This document shows positions 5,539 to 12,164 of a stretch of DNA of 13,489 bases, one piece after another. This stretch comes from Dehalobacter sp. CP (GTDB lineage Bacteria; Bacillota_B; Desulfitobacteriia; Desulfitobacteriales; Syntrophobotulaceae). Positions within the stretch are counted from its first letter, which is position 1, and each line of letters begins with the position of its first letter. The stretch covers positions 1-13,489 of the forward strand of contig VMEE01000030.1 of the NCBI GenBank assembly GCA_009910795.1, written 5' to 3'. A model generated the notes under the pieces. That model saw nothing but the letters and a program-made list of their open reading frames with translations, was not told the origin of the DNA and did not search any database. The translations under genes were made by a program, and so were the position numbers.

Positions 5539-8361
5539 ATGAATAAGATCGATAAGCTCATAGTCAATTCACCCTACGAAGAACCTCAAAAATATTGGGA
5601 GTATATCCGGGATACCCGTGAATTCATTCTTAAGGAAGGCGCCAGACGACCAGCCGGGTATGTAGTCGCCTTGGAAAGCTCGAAAGCCTTCGATGACCCC
5701 GGCATATTCATCGAAATTCAACTGGTCAATACCATCCGCCCCCGTATTAAAAAATGGCGCGAACAAGGCTATCCGGGTGTTACCGGCATTACCAAGCGGC
5801 TCCTTGCCCATTGGCAGGAACCCGAAGAACGCAAAGACCGCCGGTTTTTCTTCTGTCAACTGGAAGCCATTGAAACGCTTATATGGCTTACCGAAGCGCC
5901 CGACGCAGAAAAAACAGGGATTGTGATACCTGGTGACGGCGGGGACTTTGTCCGCTGGTGTTGCAAAATGGCCACAGGGACAGGGAAAACCATTGTGATG
6001 AGCATGCTCATAGCGTGGCAGGTGCTCAACAAGGTTGCCAACACCAAAGACACCCGTTTTTCCAGGAATGTGCTCGCTGTCGCGCCCGGATTAACGGTAC
6101 GCAACCGCCTGTCTGTTCTGAATCCCTTCGACAGGGAAAACTACTACGAAGAGTTTAATATCGTTCCTTCAGGCCTGATGGAAACCCTGCGGCAGGGCAA
6201 GGTGAAGATCATCAACTGGCATATGCTCGCATGGGACAGCGATGAAAAACTGAAGAAAAAGAAGACTGTTGATAAGCGGGGGTCAAAGAGCGATGAAGCC
6301 TATGCGCGTGAAGTATTGGGCGACATGGCAAGCGCTTCGAACCTGCTTGTCATAAATGACGAAGCGCACCATGCCTGGCGTATCCCTGCGGAGAGCAAAA
6401 TTAAAGGTGTAAAGAAAGAAGACATTGAAGAGAGCACTGTCTGGGTAGGTGGGCTCGACAGAATTCACCGGACCAGAGGGATTCTGCGATGCTTTGATCT
6501 GTCCGCGACGCCTTTTGCCCCATCCGGTAAAAAGGCCAGCGAAGAGGCCCTGTATTCATGGATTGTGAGCGACTTTGGTCTTAATGACGCCATTGAATCA
6601 GGACTTGTCAAAACGCCTCGTGTAGTTATCCGCGACGACGGCACTATTGACGATAATCTGCGCTCCCGGCTCTATCATATCTATATGGACGATACAGTAA
6701 GGGACGACATTAACCGCAAGGCTGAAGAAAGCGATCCGCTGCCAGACCTGATAAAGAATGCCTATTTGCTCCTCGGTAAAGACTGGCAGGCAACGAAAGA
6801 CGATTGGGGAAAGGCGGGATATAAAGTCCCGCCTGCAATGATTACCGTTGCCAATACAACGTACACTTCGGCACGAATCAAATACTCCTTTGACCACGAT
6901 GCCTTTTTGCTCTCTGTAGCCGGGCTTGGCGATCTATGCCACCCGGAACAAACGTTGCAGATTGATAGCAGTGTTCTGGATAAGGCCGAAGCGGAAACAC
7001 AGCCGGTAGAGTTTGAGGCTACGGAAGAGAGTGATGAAGACGAGAATAAACCGCAGGAGAAAAAACTTACTCAAAAACAGCAGGCAGAGCAACTGCGCAG
7101 GATAGTTGATACGGTCGGCAAAGCCGGTCAGCCCGGCGAGCAGATTCAGAATGTTATCTCTGTCGGTATGTTGAGCGAAGGATGGGATGCCAAGACCGTA
7201 ACGCATATCATGGGTTTGAGGGCTTTCAGCAGTCAGCTTTTGTGTGAACAGGTCGTAGGTCGTGGATTAAGAAGAACTTCTTATGATGTAGGCAAAGACG
7301 GTCTTTTTGAAGCAGAGTATGTAAATATATTCGGTGTGCCCTTTACGTTTCTGCCCCATGAAGGAGGAACCGACGGCCCGCCGCCTCCTCCTCCGCCTCC
7401 AAAGACAAGGATTGAACCTGTTAAAGAAAAAATGATGCACGAGATTTCCTTCCCGAATATCCTGAGAATAGATCATATATACAAGCCGCAACTATTGTTA
7501 GATATGGAAAATGTCAAAATCCTTGACCTTGACCCTTACGATTCAATCACCGAAGCGGAGCTGGCTGCTATTATCGCTGGGAAACCAAACCCGGCTGCGT
7601 TGTCGGAAATTGACCTGAAGGATATAGGAGAAAAATTCCGTTTACAGTCCATTGTGTTCAGGGTTGCTTCGACCATTTATAATTCTGAGAAAAAGCCCGA
7701 CTGGAAAGGGAGCAAGGAAACATTTCTCATACAACTCATTCGCATCATCGAGGAATTTGTTCACTCCGAAAAGATACGCATCAAAAACCCCCTCTTCAAT
7801 CAGGACGAAGTCCGCAAGCGGATACTTATCATGCTGAACATGAATAAGGTCATTCAGCATATCTGGAACGAGGTTAGAGCCGTCAATACAACGGGGCTTA
7901 CCCCGGTATTTGATAAAGAACACCCTATCCGGTCCACCGATGATGTCAGGACGTGGTGGACAAGCAAACCGTGCGAGAATCTTTCAAGGTCCCACATTAA
8001 CTTCACGGTTATTGACAGTGATTGGGAACTCCTGGAAGCCAGAAAAATCAATGAGAGCGGTAAAGTTGTATCATTCGTAAAGAACGACCACCTTGGTTTT
8101 GCCATTCTCTATAATTATCAGGGAGTTATCAGAAAATATTACCCGGACTTTATTATCAAACTCACAAATGGAACGCACCTTGTCCTTGAAACCAAAGGAC
8201 AGGATAACGAACAAAACAGAACTAAAAGGGCGTTTCTTGATGAATGGTGCAGCGCTGTGAATCAACATGGCGGATTCGGAAAATGGCAGTGGGCTGTATC
8301 GTTTGACCCGAATGATATTGATGCGATTATCAAGGACGCAAGCAACAAGACTTGTTGCTGA
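5539..8361 (+). CDS. res: Type III restriction helicase/endonuclease Res
   Basis: This 940-residue protein is the ATP-dependent nuclease partner of Mod. The SF2 helicase motifs are complete: Walker A ATGTGKT at 145-151, DEAH at 274-277, SATPF at 322-326, and motif VI QVVGRGLRR at 571-579. A run of eight prolines (614-621) looks like a linker after the helicase core. The C-terminal PD-(D/E)xK nuclease is visible as YYPDF (D870) with ETK at 884-886, preceding the end of the protein. Length and order agree with Res proteins (EcoP15I Res is about 970 residues). Ribosome site AAGGGG lies just before the ATG. The protein looks intact, so the system is probably active if Mod is. Confidence 0.95.
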   Translation: MNKIDKLIVNSPYEEPQKYWEYIRDTREFILKEGARRPAGYVVALESSKAFDDPGIFIEIQLVNTIRPRIKKWREQGYPGVTGITKRLLAHWQEPEERKDRRFFFCQLEAIETLIWLTEAPDAEKTGIVIPGDGGDFVRWCCKMATGTGKTIVMSMLIAWQVLNKVANTKDTRFSRNVLAVAPGLTVRNRLSVLNPFDRENYYEEFNIVPSGLMETLRQGKVKIINWHMLAWDSDEKLKKKKTVDKRGSKSDEAYAREVLGDMASASNLLVINDEAHHAWRIPAESKIKGVKKEDIEESTVWVGGLDRIHRTRGILRCFDLSATPFAPSGKKASEEALYSWIVSDFGLNDAIESGLVKTPRVVIRDDGTIDDNLRSRLYHIYMDDTVRDDINRKAEESDPLPDLIKNAYLLLGKDWQATKDDWGKAGYKVPPAMITVANTTYTSARIKYSFDHDAFLLSVAGLGDLCHPEQTLQIDSSVLDKAEAETQPVEFEATEESDEDENKPQEKKLTQKQQAEQLRRIVDTVGKAGQPGEQIQNVISVGMLSEGWDAKTVTHIMGLRAFSSQLLCEQVVGRGLRRTSYDVGKDGLFEAEYVNIFGVPFTFLPHEGGTDGPPPPPPPPKTRIEPVKEKMMHEISFPNILRIDHIYKPQLLLDMENVKILDLDPYDSITEAELAAIIAGKPNPAALSEIDLKDIGEKFRLQSIVFRVASTIYNSEKKPDWKGSKETFLIQLIRIIEEFVHSEKIRIKNPLFNQDEVRKRILIMLNMNKVIQHIWNEVRAVNTTGLTPVFDKEHPIRSTDDVRTWWTSKPCENLSRSHINFTVIDSDWELLEARKINESGKVVSFVKNDHLGFAILYNYQGVIRKYYPDFIIKLTNGTHLVLETKGQDNEQNRTKRAFLDEWCSAVNQHGGFGKWQWAVSFDPNDIDAIIKDASNKTCC
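8341..8359. repeat. Palindrome at the res stop codon
   Basis: A perfect 9-bp inverted repeat around one base, AGCAACAAG-A-CTTGTTGCT, ends on the first base of the res stop codon. As RNA it would form a stable hairpin, but no T-run follows, so it is not a standard terminator. It could stabilise the 3' end or be coincidental. Confidence 0.4.
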
Positions 8362-8395
8362 GATATACAACATCATAGTTATGCGCTTTGGGGGG

Positions 8396-8525
8396 GCTTG
8401 GCTATTGGGTCAAGTCTTTAAGAATTGCCAAGCACAATCTGACATGACACATTTGTCAATTATCATCAAAACCGTAAATTCCTGTGCGTTCGCACCTGCT
8501 GGTCCAGGTGGAGAAAAAACAGGAA
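8396..8525. repeat. Intergenic region with nested inverted repeats
   Basis: Between res and the DinJ promoter I see no gene, but several inverted repeats. GCTTGGC/GCCAAGC (8396-8402 and 8427-8433) encloses 24 bases. TTCCTGT/ACAGGAA (8479-8485 and 8519-8525) encloses two small perfect hairpins, GTGCG-TT-CGCAC and CACCTG-CTGGTC-CAGGTG, which overlap at their borders. No T-run follows, so they are not evident terminators. Confidence 0.35.
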
Positions 8526-8534
8526 AAAGAATGC

Positions 8535-8563
8535 TTGATATGTAGCCACGTCGTGGCTATAAT
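8535..8563 (+). promoter_or_regulatory. dinJ-yafQ promoter with operator in its spacer
   Basis: TTGATA (8535-8540), exactly 17 bases, then TATAAT (8558-8563) is a near-consensus sigma70 promoter 18 bases before the start codon region. The spacer is filled by a perfect 17-bp palindrome, TAGCCACG-T-CGTGGCTA (8543-8559), whose right arm enters the -10 box. A bound RHH antitoxin would exclude RNA polymerase, giving autoregulation. Confidence 0.75.
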
Positions 8564-8581
8564 TAATACAGGAGGTGTTGT

Positions 8582-8851
8582 ATGGCAGAGACAAATACAA
8601 TAGTTCGTTCACGCATAGATTCCACGGTAAAGAACGAAGCTTCACAAATATTGCATTCCATGGGATTGACCTTGAGTGACGGTATCCGTTTATTTTTATA
8701 CCAGATAATAGCGCAGAAAAAATTACCATTCTTGGTAACAGCACCCAATAATATCACTGTAAAAGCGATGGAGGCCGTTGACAGAGGAGAAGGCGAGATA
8801 ACGAGCATTGAGCAGATTTCCGATGAATGGGACGCTGCGTGCGGGAAATAA
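8582..8851 (+). CDS. dinJ: DinJ/RelB-family antitoxin
   Basis: This 89-residue protein has the DinJ pattern: an N-terminal ribbon-helix-helix with strand TIVRSRIDSTV and helices KNEASQILHSMG and LTLSDGIRLFLYQIIAQ, then KKLPFLVTAPN and a helical toxin-binding tail. GGAGGT lies 5 bases before the ATG. It neutralises the downstream YafQ-type RNase and, with it, represses the promoter through the palindrome at 8543-8559. Its end overlaps the toxin gene by 13 bases, counting from the GTG at 8839. Confidence 0.9.
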   Translation: MAETNTIVRSRIDSTVKNEASQILHSMGLTLSDGIRLFLYQIIAQKKLPFLVTAPNNITVKAMEAVDRGEGEITSIEQISDEWDAACGK

Positions 8852-9114
8852 AACAATCATCTCAGTTTAAGGCAGACCTCAAAAAAGTAGCAAAGTCCGG
8901 GAAATATGAAAAAATTGATTTGCTGGCAATTATCGAGTTATTGGCAGAAGATCACCCACTTCCCGAGAAACATAGAGACCATGAACTTATTGGAAAATGG
9001 AAGCACAACAGAGAGTGTCACATCAAACCAGACTGGTTGCTGATATATCGCATTGAAGGTAACGTATTGTGGCTGACCCGTACTGGATCACACGCGGATT
9101 TGTTCAAACAGTGA
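8839..9114 (+). CDS. yafQ: YafQ-type mRNA interferase toxin
   Basis: This 91-residue protein is a RelE-superfamily ribosome-dependent RNase. I start it at GTG 8839 (MREIKQSSQFKADLKKVAK), because the catalytic residues then fall exactly two positions before those of E. coli YafQ: H48, H61, D65, W66, R81, H85 and F89 against H50, H63, D67, W68, R83, H87 and F91. An ATG at 8827 would add four residues. All of these residues are present, so the toxin should be active. It is translationally coupled to dinJ by overlap. A hairpin overlaps its stop codon. Confidence 0.92.
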   Translation: MREIKQSSQFKADLKKVAKSGKYEKIDLLAIIELLAEDHPLPEKHRDHELIGKWKHNRECHIKPDWLLIYRIEGNVLWLTRTGSHADLFKQ

Positions 9115-9140
9115 GCATAAAACATTTGTTTATTGCTCAC
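9111..9140 (+). terminator. Hairpin at the yafQ stop, possible terminator
   Basis: GTGAGCA/TGCTCAC (7 bp) is extended by an inner 5-bp pairing (AAACA/TGTTT) beyond two mismatches, with a small loop. It starts on the last coding base of yafQ and is followed by CATTTTAC, a weak T-tract. A second small palindrome, TTTACA-CCGA-TGTAAA, follows at 9144-9159. The rest of 9160-9221 holds nothing I can name. Confidence 0.4.
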
Positions 9141-9221
9141 CATTTTACACCGATGTAAATAGCTGATATCATTGATTCTCCAAACAGCATTTTCGAGGGG
9201 GTTTTCTGCTCACCTATTTTC

Positions 9222-9274
9222 TTGACAATTTCCGTGAATAGATTATAATAATCATTATGGTTATAATGATTATT
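9222..9274 (+). promoter_or_regulatory. phd-PIN promoter with 12-bp inverted repeat operator
   Basis: TTGACA (9222-9227), 16 bases, then TATAAT (9244-9249): both boxes are perfect sigma70 consensus. A perfect 12-bp inverted repeat, AATAATCATTAT-GGTT-ATAATGATTATT (9247-9258 and 9263-9274), begins inside the -10 box and covers the expected start of transcription. This is the expected layout for a strong antitoxin promoter held down by the Phd-toxin complex. Confidence 0.8.
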
Positions 9275-9286
9275 GAGGTTATATAA

Positions 9287-9559
9287 ATGGTAAAAAAGAT
9301 AACAGCAGTTAAGGCAAGACAAAACCTCGGGCAGATTATGAATGAAGTCTCCCTGCTCGGCGACGATTATATGATCGAGAGAGCAGGCAAACCGCTTGCC
9401 GTCATTATTTCCATCGACAAGTATCAGTCCGTCCAGGCAAAAAGAGAAGAAGCGCTAAGACGCCTAAACCAGATATGGGACAAAATGGGCGATACCGACC
9501 CCGACACCTTAGAGCAGCTTGTAAATGAAGCGGTCAGGAAGGGCAGGAAAAAGGCTTGA
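9287..9559 (+). CDS. Phd/YefM-family antitoxin
   Basis: This 90-residue protein has the Phd/YefM N-terminal DNA-binding domain: ITAVKARQNLGQIMNEV, then DDYMIERAGKPLAVIISIDKY (split between helix and strands), and a helical tail (ALRRLNQIWDKMGDTD) that would block the toxin. GAGG lies 8 bases before the ATG. Phd-type domains are most often paired with Doc or YoeB; pairing with a PIN toxin, as here, is also well known. The stop overlaps the PIN start in TTGA. It is probably autoregulated through the inverted repeat at 9247-9274. Confidence 0.9.
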   Translation: MVKKITAVKARQNLGQIMNEVSLLGDDYMIERAGKPLAVIISIDKYQSVQAKREEALRRLNQIWDKMGDTDPDTLEQLVNEAVRKGRKKA

Positions 9560-9984
9560 GGATTGTCTTTGACACCAATGTAATAGTAAGCGCTATCCTG
9601 TCAAAGAAAAGCAAGCCTGGACGAATCCTGGAGATGGCTATTCAGGGTAAGTTCCTCCTCGTTGTGTCCCCTTACATCTGGAAGGAGATCGAGCGGGTGT
9701 TCCAATATCCAAAGATTGTAAAAGAGCTTAGGCAAAAAAACATATCCCCGGAAGACATCAACGAATTCCTTTCAATCCTTGAAGACCTTTCTTTAACAGT
9801 GCCGGGCAATATAACCGTGGAAGCGGTGAAGAACGACCCCTCGGACAACGCCATTATTGCCTGTGCGGTTGAAGGCGAAGCAGATTTTATTATCTCGGGC
9901 GATCACCATCTTACAGATCTTGAAGCATACCGGCACACAAGAATCGTCAACCCCGAAACATTTCTGAGGATCATTGGGCAATGA
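9556..9984 (+). CDS. PIN-domain toxin (RNase)
   Basis: This 142-residue PIN protein, of the type annotated as putative TA toxin component of the PIN family, is a metal-dependent RNase. The acidic site is complete: D6 in VFDTNVIVSA, E44 in WKEIERV, D97 in NDPSDNAII and D116 in ISGDHHL. The start is a TTG sharing four bases with the antitoxin stop (TTGA), so translation is coupled; no better start lies close by. It is the last intact gene of the plus-strand block. Its stop overlaps the start of a recombinase stub. Confidence 0.92.
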   Translation: MRIVFDTNVIVSAILSKKSKPGRILEMAIQGKFLLVVSPYIWKEIERVFQYPKIVKELRQKNISPEDINEFLSILEDLSLTVPGNITVEAVKNDPSDNAIIACAVEGEADFIISGDHHLTDLEAYRHTRIVNPETFLRIIGQ

Positions 9985-10043
9985 CAGGAAAGCAAGTTGT
10001 CATATATGCCAGAGTATCTACAGACCGGCAATCCACAATTTGA
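9981..10043 (+). pseudogene. N-terminal stub of a serine recombinase
   Basis: An ATG overlapping the PIN stop (ATGA) opens a 20-residue frame, MTGKQVVIYARVSTDRQSTI, then TGA. VIYARVSTDRQS is the N-terminal catalytic motif of the resolvase/invertase superfamily, with the nucleophilic serine at position 13. After this the sequence no longer matches a recombinase in any frame I read, so the gene was cut off. The break lies 58 bases before the first attC-like core, at the join to the integron cassettes. Bases 10044-10100 hold nothing I can assign. Confidence 0.75.
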
Positions 10044-10100
10044 CTGGTGATTACGTTTGGCAACAGAGCAGATTGGTCGAGCAGGGACGGTTCCGACCGC

Positions 10101-10190
10101 TGCGAACTCGTGATGAGAGTTAAGGCAATGCTACGACCTTAGCGTGCTATATTTTCCGTTTCGTGAACAGACCCCTTATAAGTGTTCGCA
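10101..10190 (-). other. attC-like site after mrr (attC4)
   Basis: TGCGAAC starts 4 bases after the mrr stop, and its exact complement GTTCGCA ends the site 90 bases on. The same GTTCGCA core opens the mrr cassette at 11147-11141. The inner stem is poor (about TAAGG with CCTTA, and a GCTA/TAGC hairpin near the middle), so the site could be decayed or divergent. Length is within the known attC range (about 57-141 bases). Confidence 0.55.
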
Positions 10191-10194
10191 TTTT

Positions 10195-11121
10195 TTATTC
10201 TTCAGCAAAGTAATCCGCGTCAACACGCTTAAGTTCGTAAATAGCTTCCGTAGTAACTCCAACATTAAAATCAATCATCAATTGGGCAAGGCGCTGACCG
10301 TCAATTAAAATAATCTTGCTATCTATTGCAGCCACGTATTCTTCACAACTACGGGAAAAATCCGATGTGGTAATGAAAATGCCTTTCTTTGCTCTCTTGC
10401 CCTGTAAAGCACCTGCAAATTTTTGAATTTCTGGACGTGATACCGTGTTTTCCCATTTTTTTGCTTGGATGTAGATAATGTCTAAGCCAAGACGATCTTC
10501 TTTGATAATACCATCAATGCCTTCATCTCCACTTTTCCCGATAGCTTCACCTGCGTCTTTACGTGAACCGCCATAGCCCATTTTCACAAGCACTTCTACG
10601 ACTACTTTTTCAAAGAAAGAAGGGGATGCATCTTTAAGTTGGGAAAGAATTTCGCTAGTCAGATTATCTTTTAGATTTTCATATGCAACTTCAATTTGTT
10701 CTTCAGGTGTAATGCTTGAATCTGGTACCTCAATTGATGTTGTTGATTCATCTTTTTTCTTTTTCAATTTATTCTGTTCAGCTTTTCGACGTTCAGCGAA
10801 TTCTGGAAATTGCATTAAAAAGCTGATGTCAATTTTATGAGGCCTTTTCTGCAAAACATCATTGCCCCTGCCGGTAATACGAAACACGCCCCGTTGCGTA
10901 TTTTCAATAAGTTTTGCCATTTTCATATATGCGCGTGCCCACGCTACACGATTGTGGAATATTGCTTGCCGACCACTTGGTAAAAGTTCTTTTTGCTCTT
11001 CTTCTGAAAGATCAAATACTTTTGCTAAACGATCTATTGCATCTCGATTTGTGTGCTCCTTTGAATCTGCACAAAATTGAAGGAGGGGAAGCATCATAGA
11101 TTGAAAATCTGGTATTGCCAT
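10195..11121 (-). CDS. mrr: Mrr-type restriction endonuclease
   Basis: This 308-residue protein matches E. coli Mrr in size (304) and layout. An N-terminal winged-helix Mrr_N domain (about 1-100, with SGRQAIFHNRVAWARAYMKMA and GVFRITGRG) is joined by a lysine-rich linker (115-135) to a C-terminal Mrr_cat domain (about 160-290). The PD-(D/E)xK-type site is DEGIDGII with D203, then IQAKKW with Q219 and K221. Mrr cleaves DNA carrying certain methylated bases, so it is a type IV defence nuclease. AAGGA lies 9 bases before the ATG. It is the third cassette of the array, between two attC-like sites. A methyl-dependent nuclease beside an active Mod must not recognise that Mod's mark. Confidence 0.93.
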   Translation of the reverse strand: MAIPDFQSMMLPLLQFCADSKEHTNRDAIDRLAKVFDLSEEEQKELLPSGRQAIFHNRVAWARAYMKMAKLIENTQRGVFRITGRGNDVLQKRPHKIDISFLMQFPEFAERRKAEQNKLKKKKDESTTSIEVPDSSITPEEQIEVAYENLKDNLTSEILSQLKDASPSFFEKVVVEVLVKMGYGGSRKDAGEAIGKSGDEGIDGIIKEDRLGLDIIYIQAKKWENTVSRPEIQKFAGALQGKRAKKGIFITTSDFSRSCEEYVAAIDSKIILIDGQRLAQLMIDFNVGVTTEAIYELKRVDADYFAEE

Positions 11122-11126
11122 TTTTT

Positions 11127-11141
11127 TTATTCCTTATTCAT
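11127..11141 (-). promoter_or_regulatory. Mini-ORF leader carrying the mrr ribosome site
   Basis: A five-codon frame, ATG-AAT-AAG-GAA-TAA, begins on the last base of the attC3 core and ends 5 bases before the mrr ATG. It contains the AAGGA ribosome site of mrr. It recalls the short coding leaders at integron attI1 that help translation of cassettes lacking good signals. Whether it is translated is unknown. Confidence 0.35.
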
Positions 11142-11203
11142 GCGAACGAAAAGCTGAGCCAGAGGCCGTTTTATGGCCGATTGGCTCCAATGATTTGTTG
11201 GGC
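11141..11203 (-). other. attC recombination site (attC3)
   Basis: Read on the minus strand: R'' core GCCCAAC (11203-11197), then AAATCATTG as in many known attC sites, left arm GAGCCA-ATC-GGCC, a 7-base loop, right arm GGCC-TC-TGGCTC, and R' core GTTCGCA (11147-11141). The arms pair over 10 bp, with the unpaired bases lying between the two paired blocks, as expected for the folded single-strand attC. It is 63 bases long. It lies between the membrane-protein cassette and mrr. Confidence 0.85.
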
Positions 11204-11251
11204 AACTCACTATTATTATGACAATGGTGTTCATTATCCCCCGCCAAAAGT

Positions 11252-12079
11252 TCAAATACCAAGAGCTGGCCCTTTTTTGTCTTTCCCAGAAACAATGATC
11301 CTGTCCAATACCTTCGATGTGATATTGGATGCATGTTTTAGCAATGGCTGTATTTTTTCGTGGTATTTTGCAATGTCTTTCAACTTTAAATCAAGTTCAT
11401 TGGATGTTTCTTCGAGTGCCAGCACAAAACCTTTCCAAGACGCTCGATCCTGCGGAAGACTGCGACTGCGGCAAGAAAAATAAACCTCGGTAACGAGGTT
11501 ACCAATGACCTCATTGAGGTTTTCAACGCTATCAGATAGCTTCTCGTCGTCGGTGTTATCAGCTTCCAGTTCCAAATGGTAAAGCTGGTTGGTGATTACA
11601 TCAAGTTCTTTCTTTGTGTCTGCAATAAGCCCCTTTCTTTTCTTTCGAGAAAATTCCCTATATTTTTGAATATTACTGCTTTGCAAGATGTCCCTAGTGT
11701 CCCACGATATAACCCAGTCTTCAATTATGTAGTGCAATCCAGTTTTTTCTGAAAGCCAGAAGAAAGCTGAGTAGAGCAAGAGGGCAAAACCAATCCAAAG
11801 AGCCCCAATAACCAAAGCGGAAAGAGTATGCCCAAGTCTCCATTCATCATTTAGAAGTTCAGCAATCCCAGTTTTATTCAAGAGAATGACCGTTGAGCCA
11901 TTTACAACAACAAAAGTAAGAATGCCGCCTATCCATGTCACAGTAAGGCGACGTCTGTTTTCTCTACATCGACGTCTCCGTTCCCTGTCGGACGCCTTCT
12001 TATTTTCTAGTGCCCCTTGAATATTATCTTGAATCTTCTTAAGAATGTCTTCGTAATGTTCTTCGGGTGGACTTTCCAA
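11252..12079 (-). CDS. Cassette protein with two membrane helices, function unknown
   Basis: This is a 275-residue protein if started at TTG 12079, which has GGAG 8 bases upstream and lies inside the cassette. The frame stays open to an ATG at 12238, but that would cross attC2 and the end of the previous gene. Residues 29-44 are very basic (RERRRRCRENRRR). Two membrane helices follow at about 45-67 and 84-110, so both ends should be cytoplasmic. The C-terminal 165 residues are soluble, charged and probably helical or coiled (KKELDVITNQLYHLELE, ENLNEVIGNLV, ETSNELDLKLKDIAK). I recognise no family. Short membrane proteins with a cytoplasmic helical domain are common among phage-defence effectors, but that is context only. 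Confidence 0.7.
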   Translation of the reverse strand: MESPPEEHYEDILKKIQDNIQGALENKKASDRERRRRCRENRRRLTVTWIGGILTFVVVNGSTVILLNKTGIAELLNDEWRLGHTLSALVIGALWIGFALLLYSAFFWLSEKTGLHYIIEDWVISWDTRDILQSSNIQKYREFSRKKRKGLIADTKKELDVITNQLYHLELEADNTDDEKLSDSVENLNEVIGNLVTEVYFSCRSRSLPQDRASWKGFVLALEETSNELDLKLKDIAKYHEKIQPLLKHASNITSKVLDRIIVSGKDKKGPALGI

Positions 12080-12103
12080 TACTTTATCTCCAATTTTGTT
12101 TAA

Positions 12104-12159
12104 GCCCAACAAAAAGTTCACCGGGAGCGTAAGCGATCCGGTGGAACGCCGGGTTATGT
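12104..12159 (-). other. attC recombination site (attC2)
   Basis: On the minus strand: R'' core ACATAAC (12159-12153), spacer CCGGC, left arm GTTC-C-ACCGG, a 13-base loop, right arm CCGGTGAAC, spacer TTTTT, and R' core GTTGGGC (12110-12104). The arms pair over 9 bp with one extrahelical C, the hallmark that sets strand choice in attC recombination. The core GTTGGGC fits the consensus GTTRRRY exactly. The site starts 5 bases after the stop of the zinc-ribbon gene, normal for a cassette. It is 56 bases long. Confidence 0.88.
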
Positions 12160-12164
12160 GGAAT

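Noticed and set aside
7378..7401. Proline codon run in res as a phase-variable simple repeat
   Set aside because: Codons are mixed CCG, CCT and CCA, so it is not a slipping tract; more likely a linker.
8466..8744. Minus-strand 92-residue open frame over the dinJ promoter
   Set aside because: It runs antisense through the strong promoter and dinJ; no family match and no start signals.
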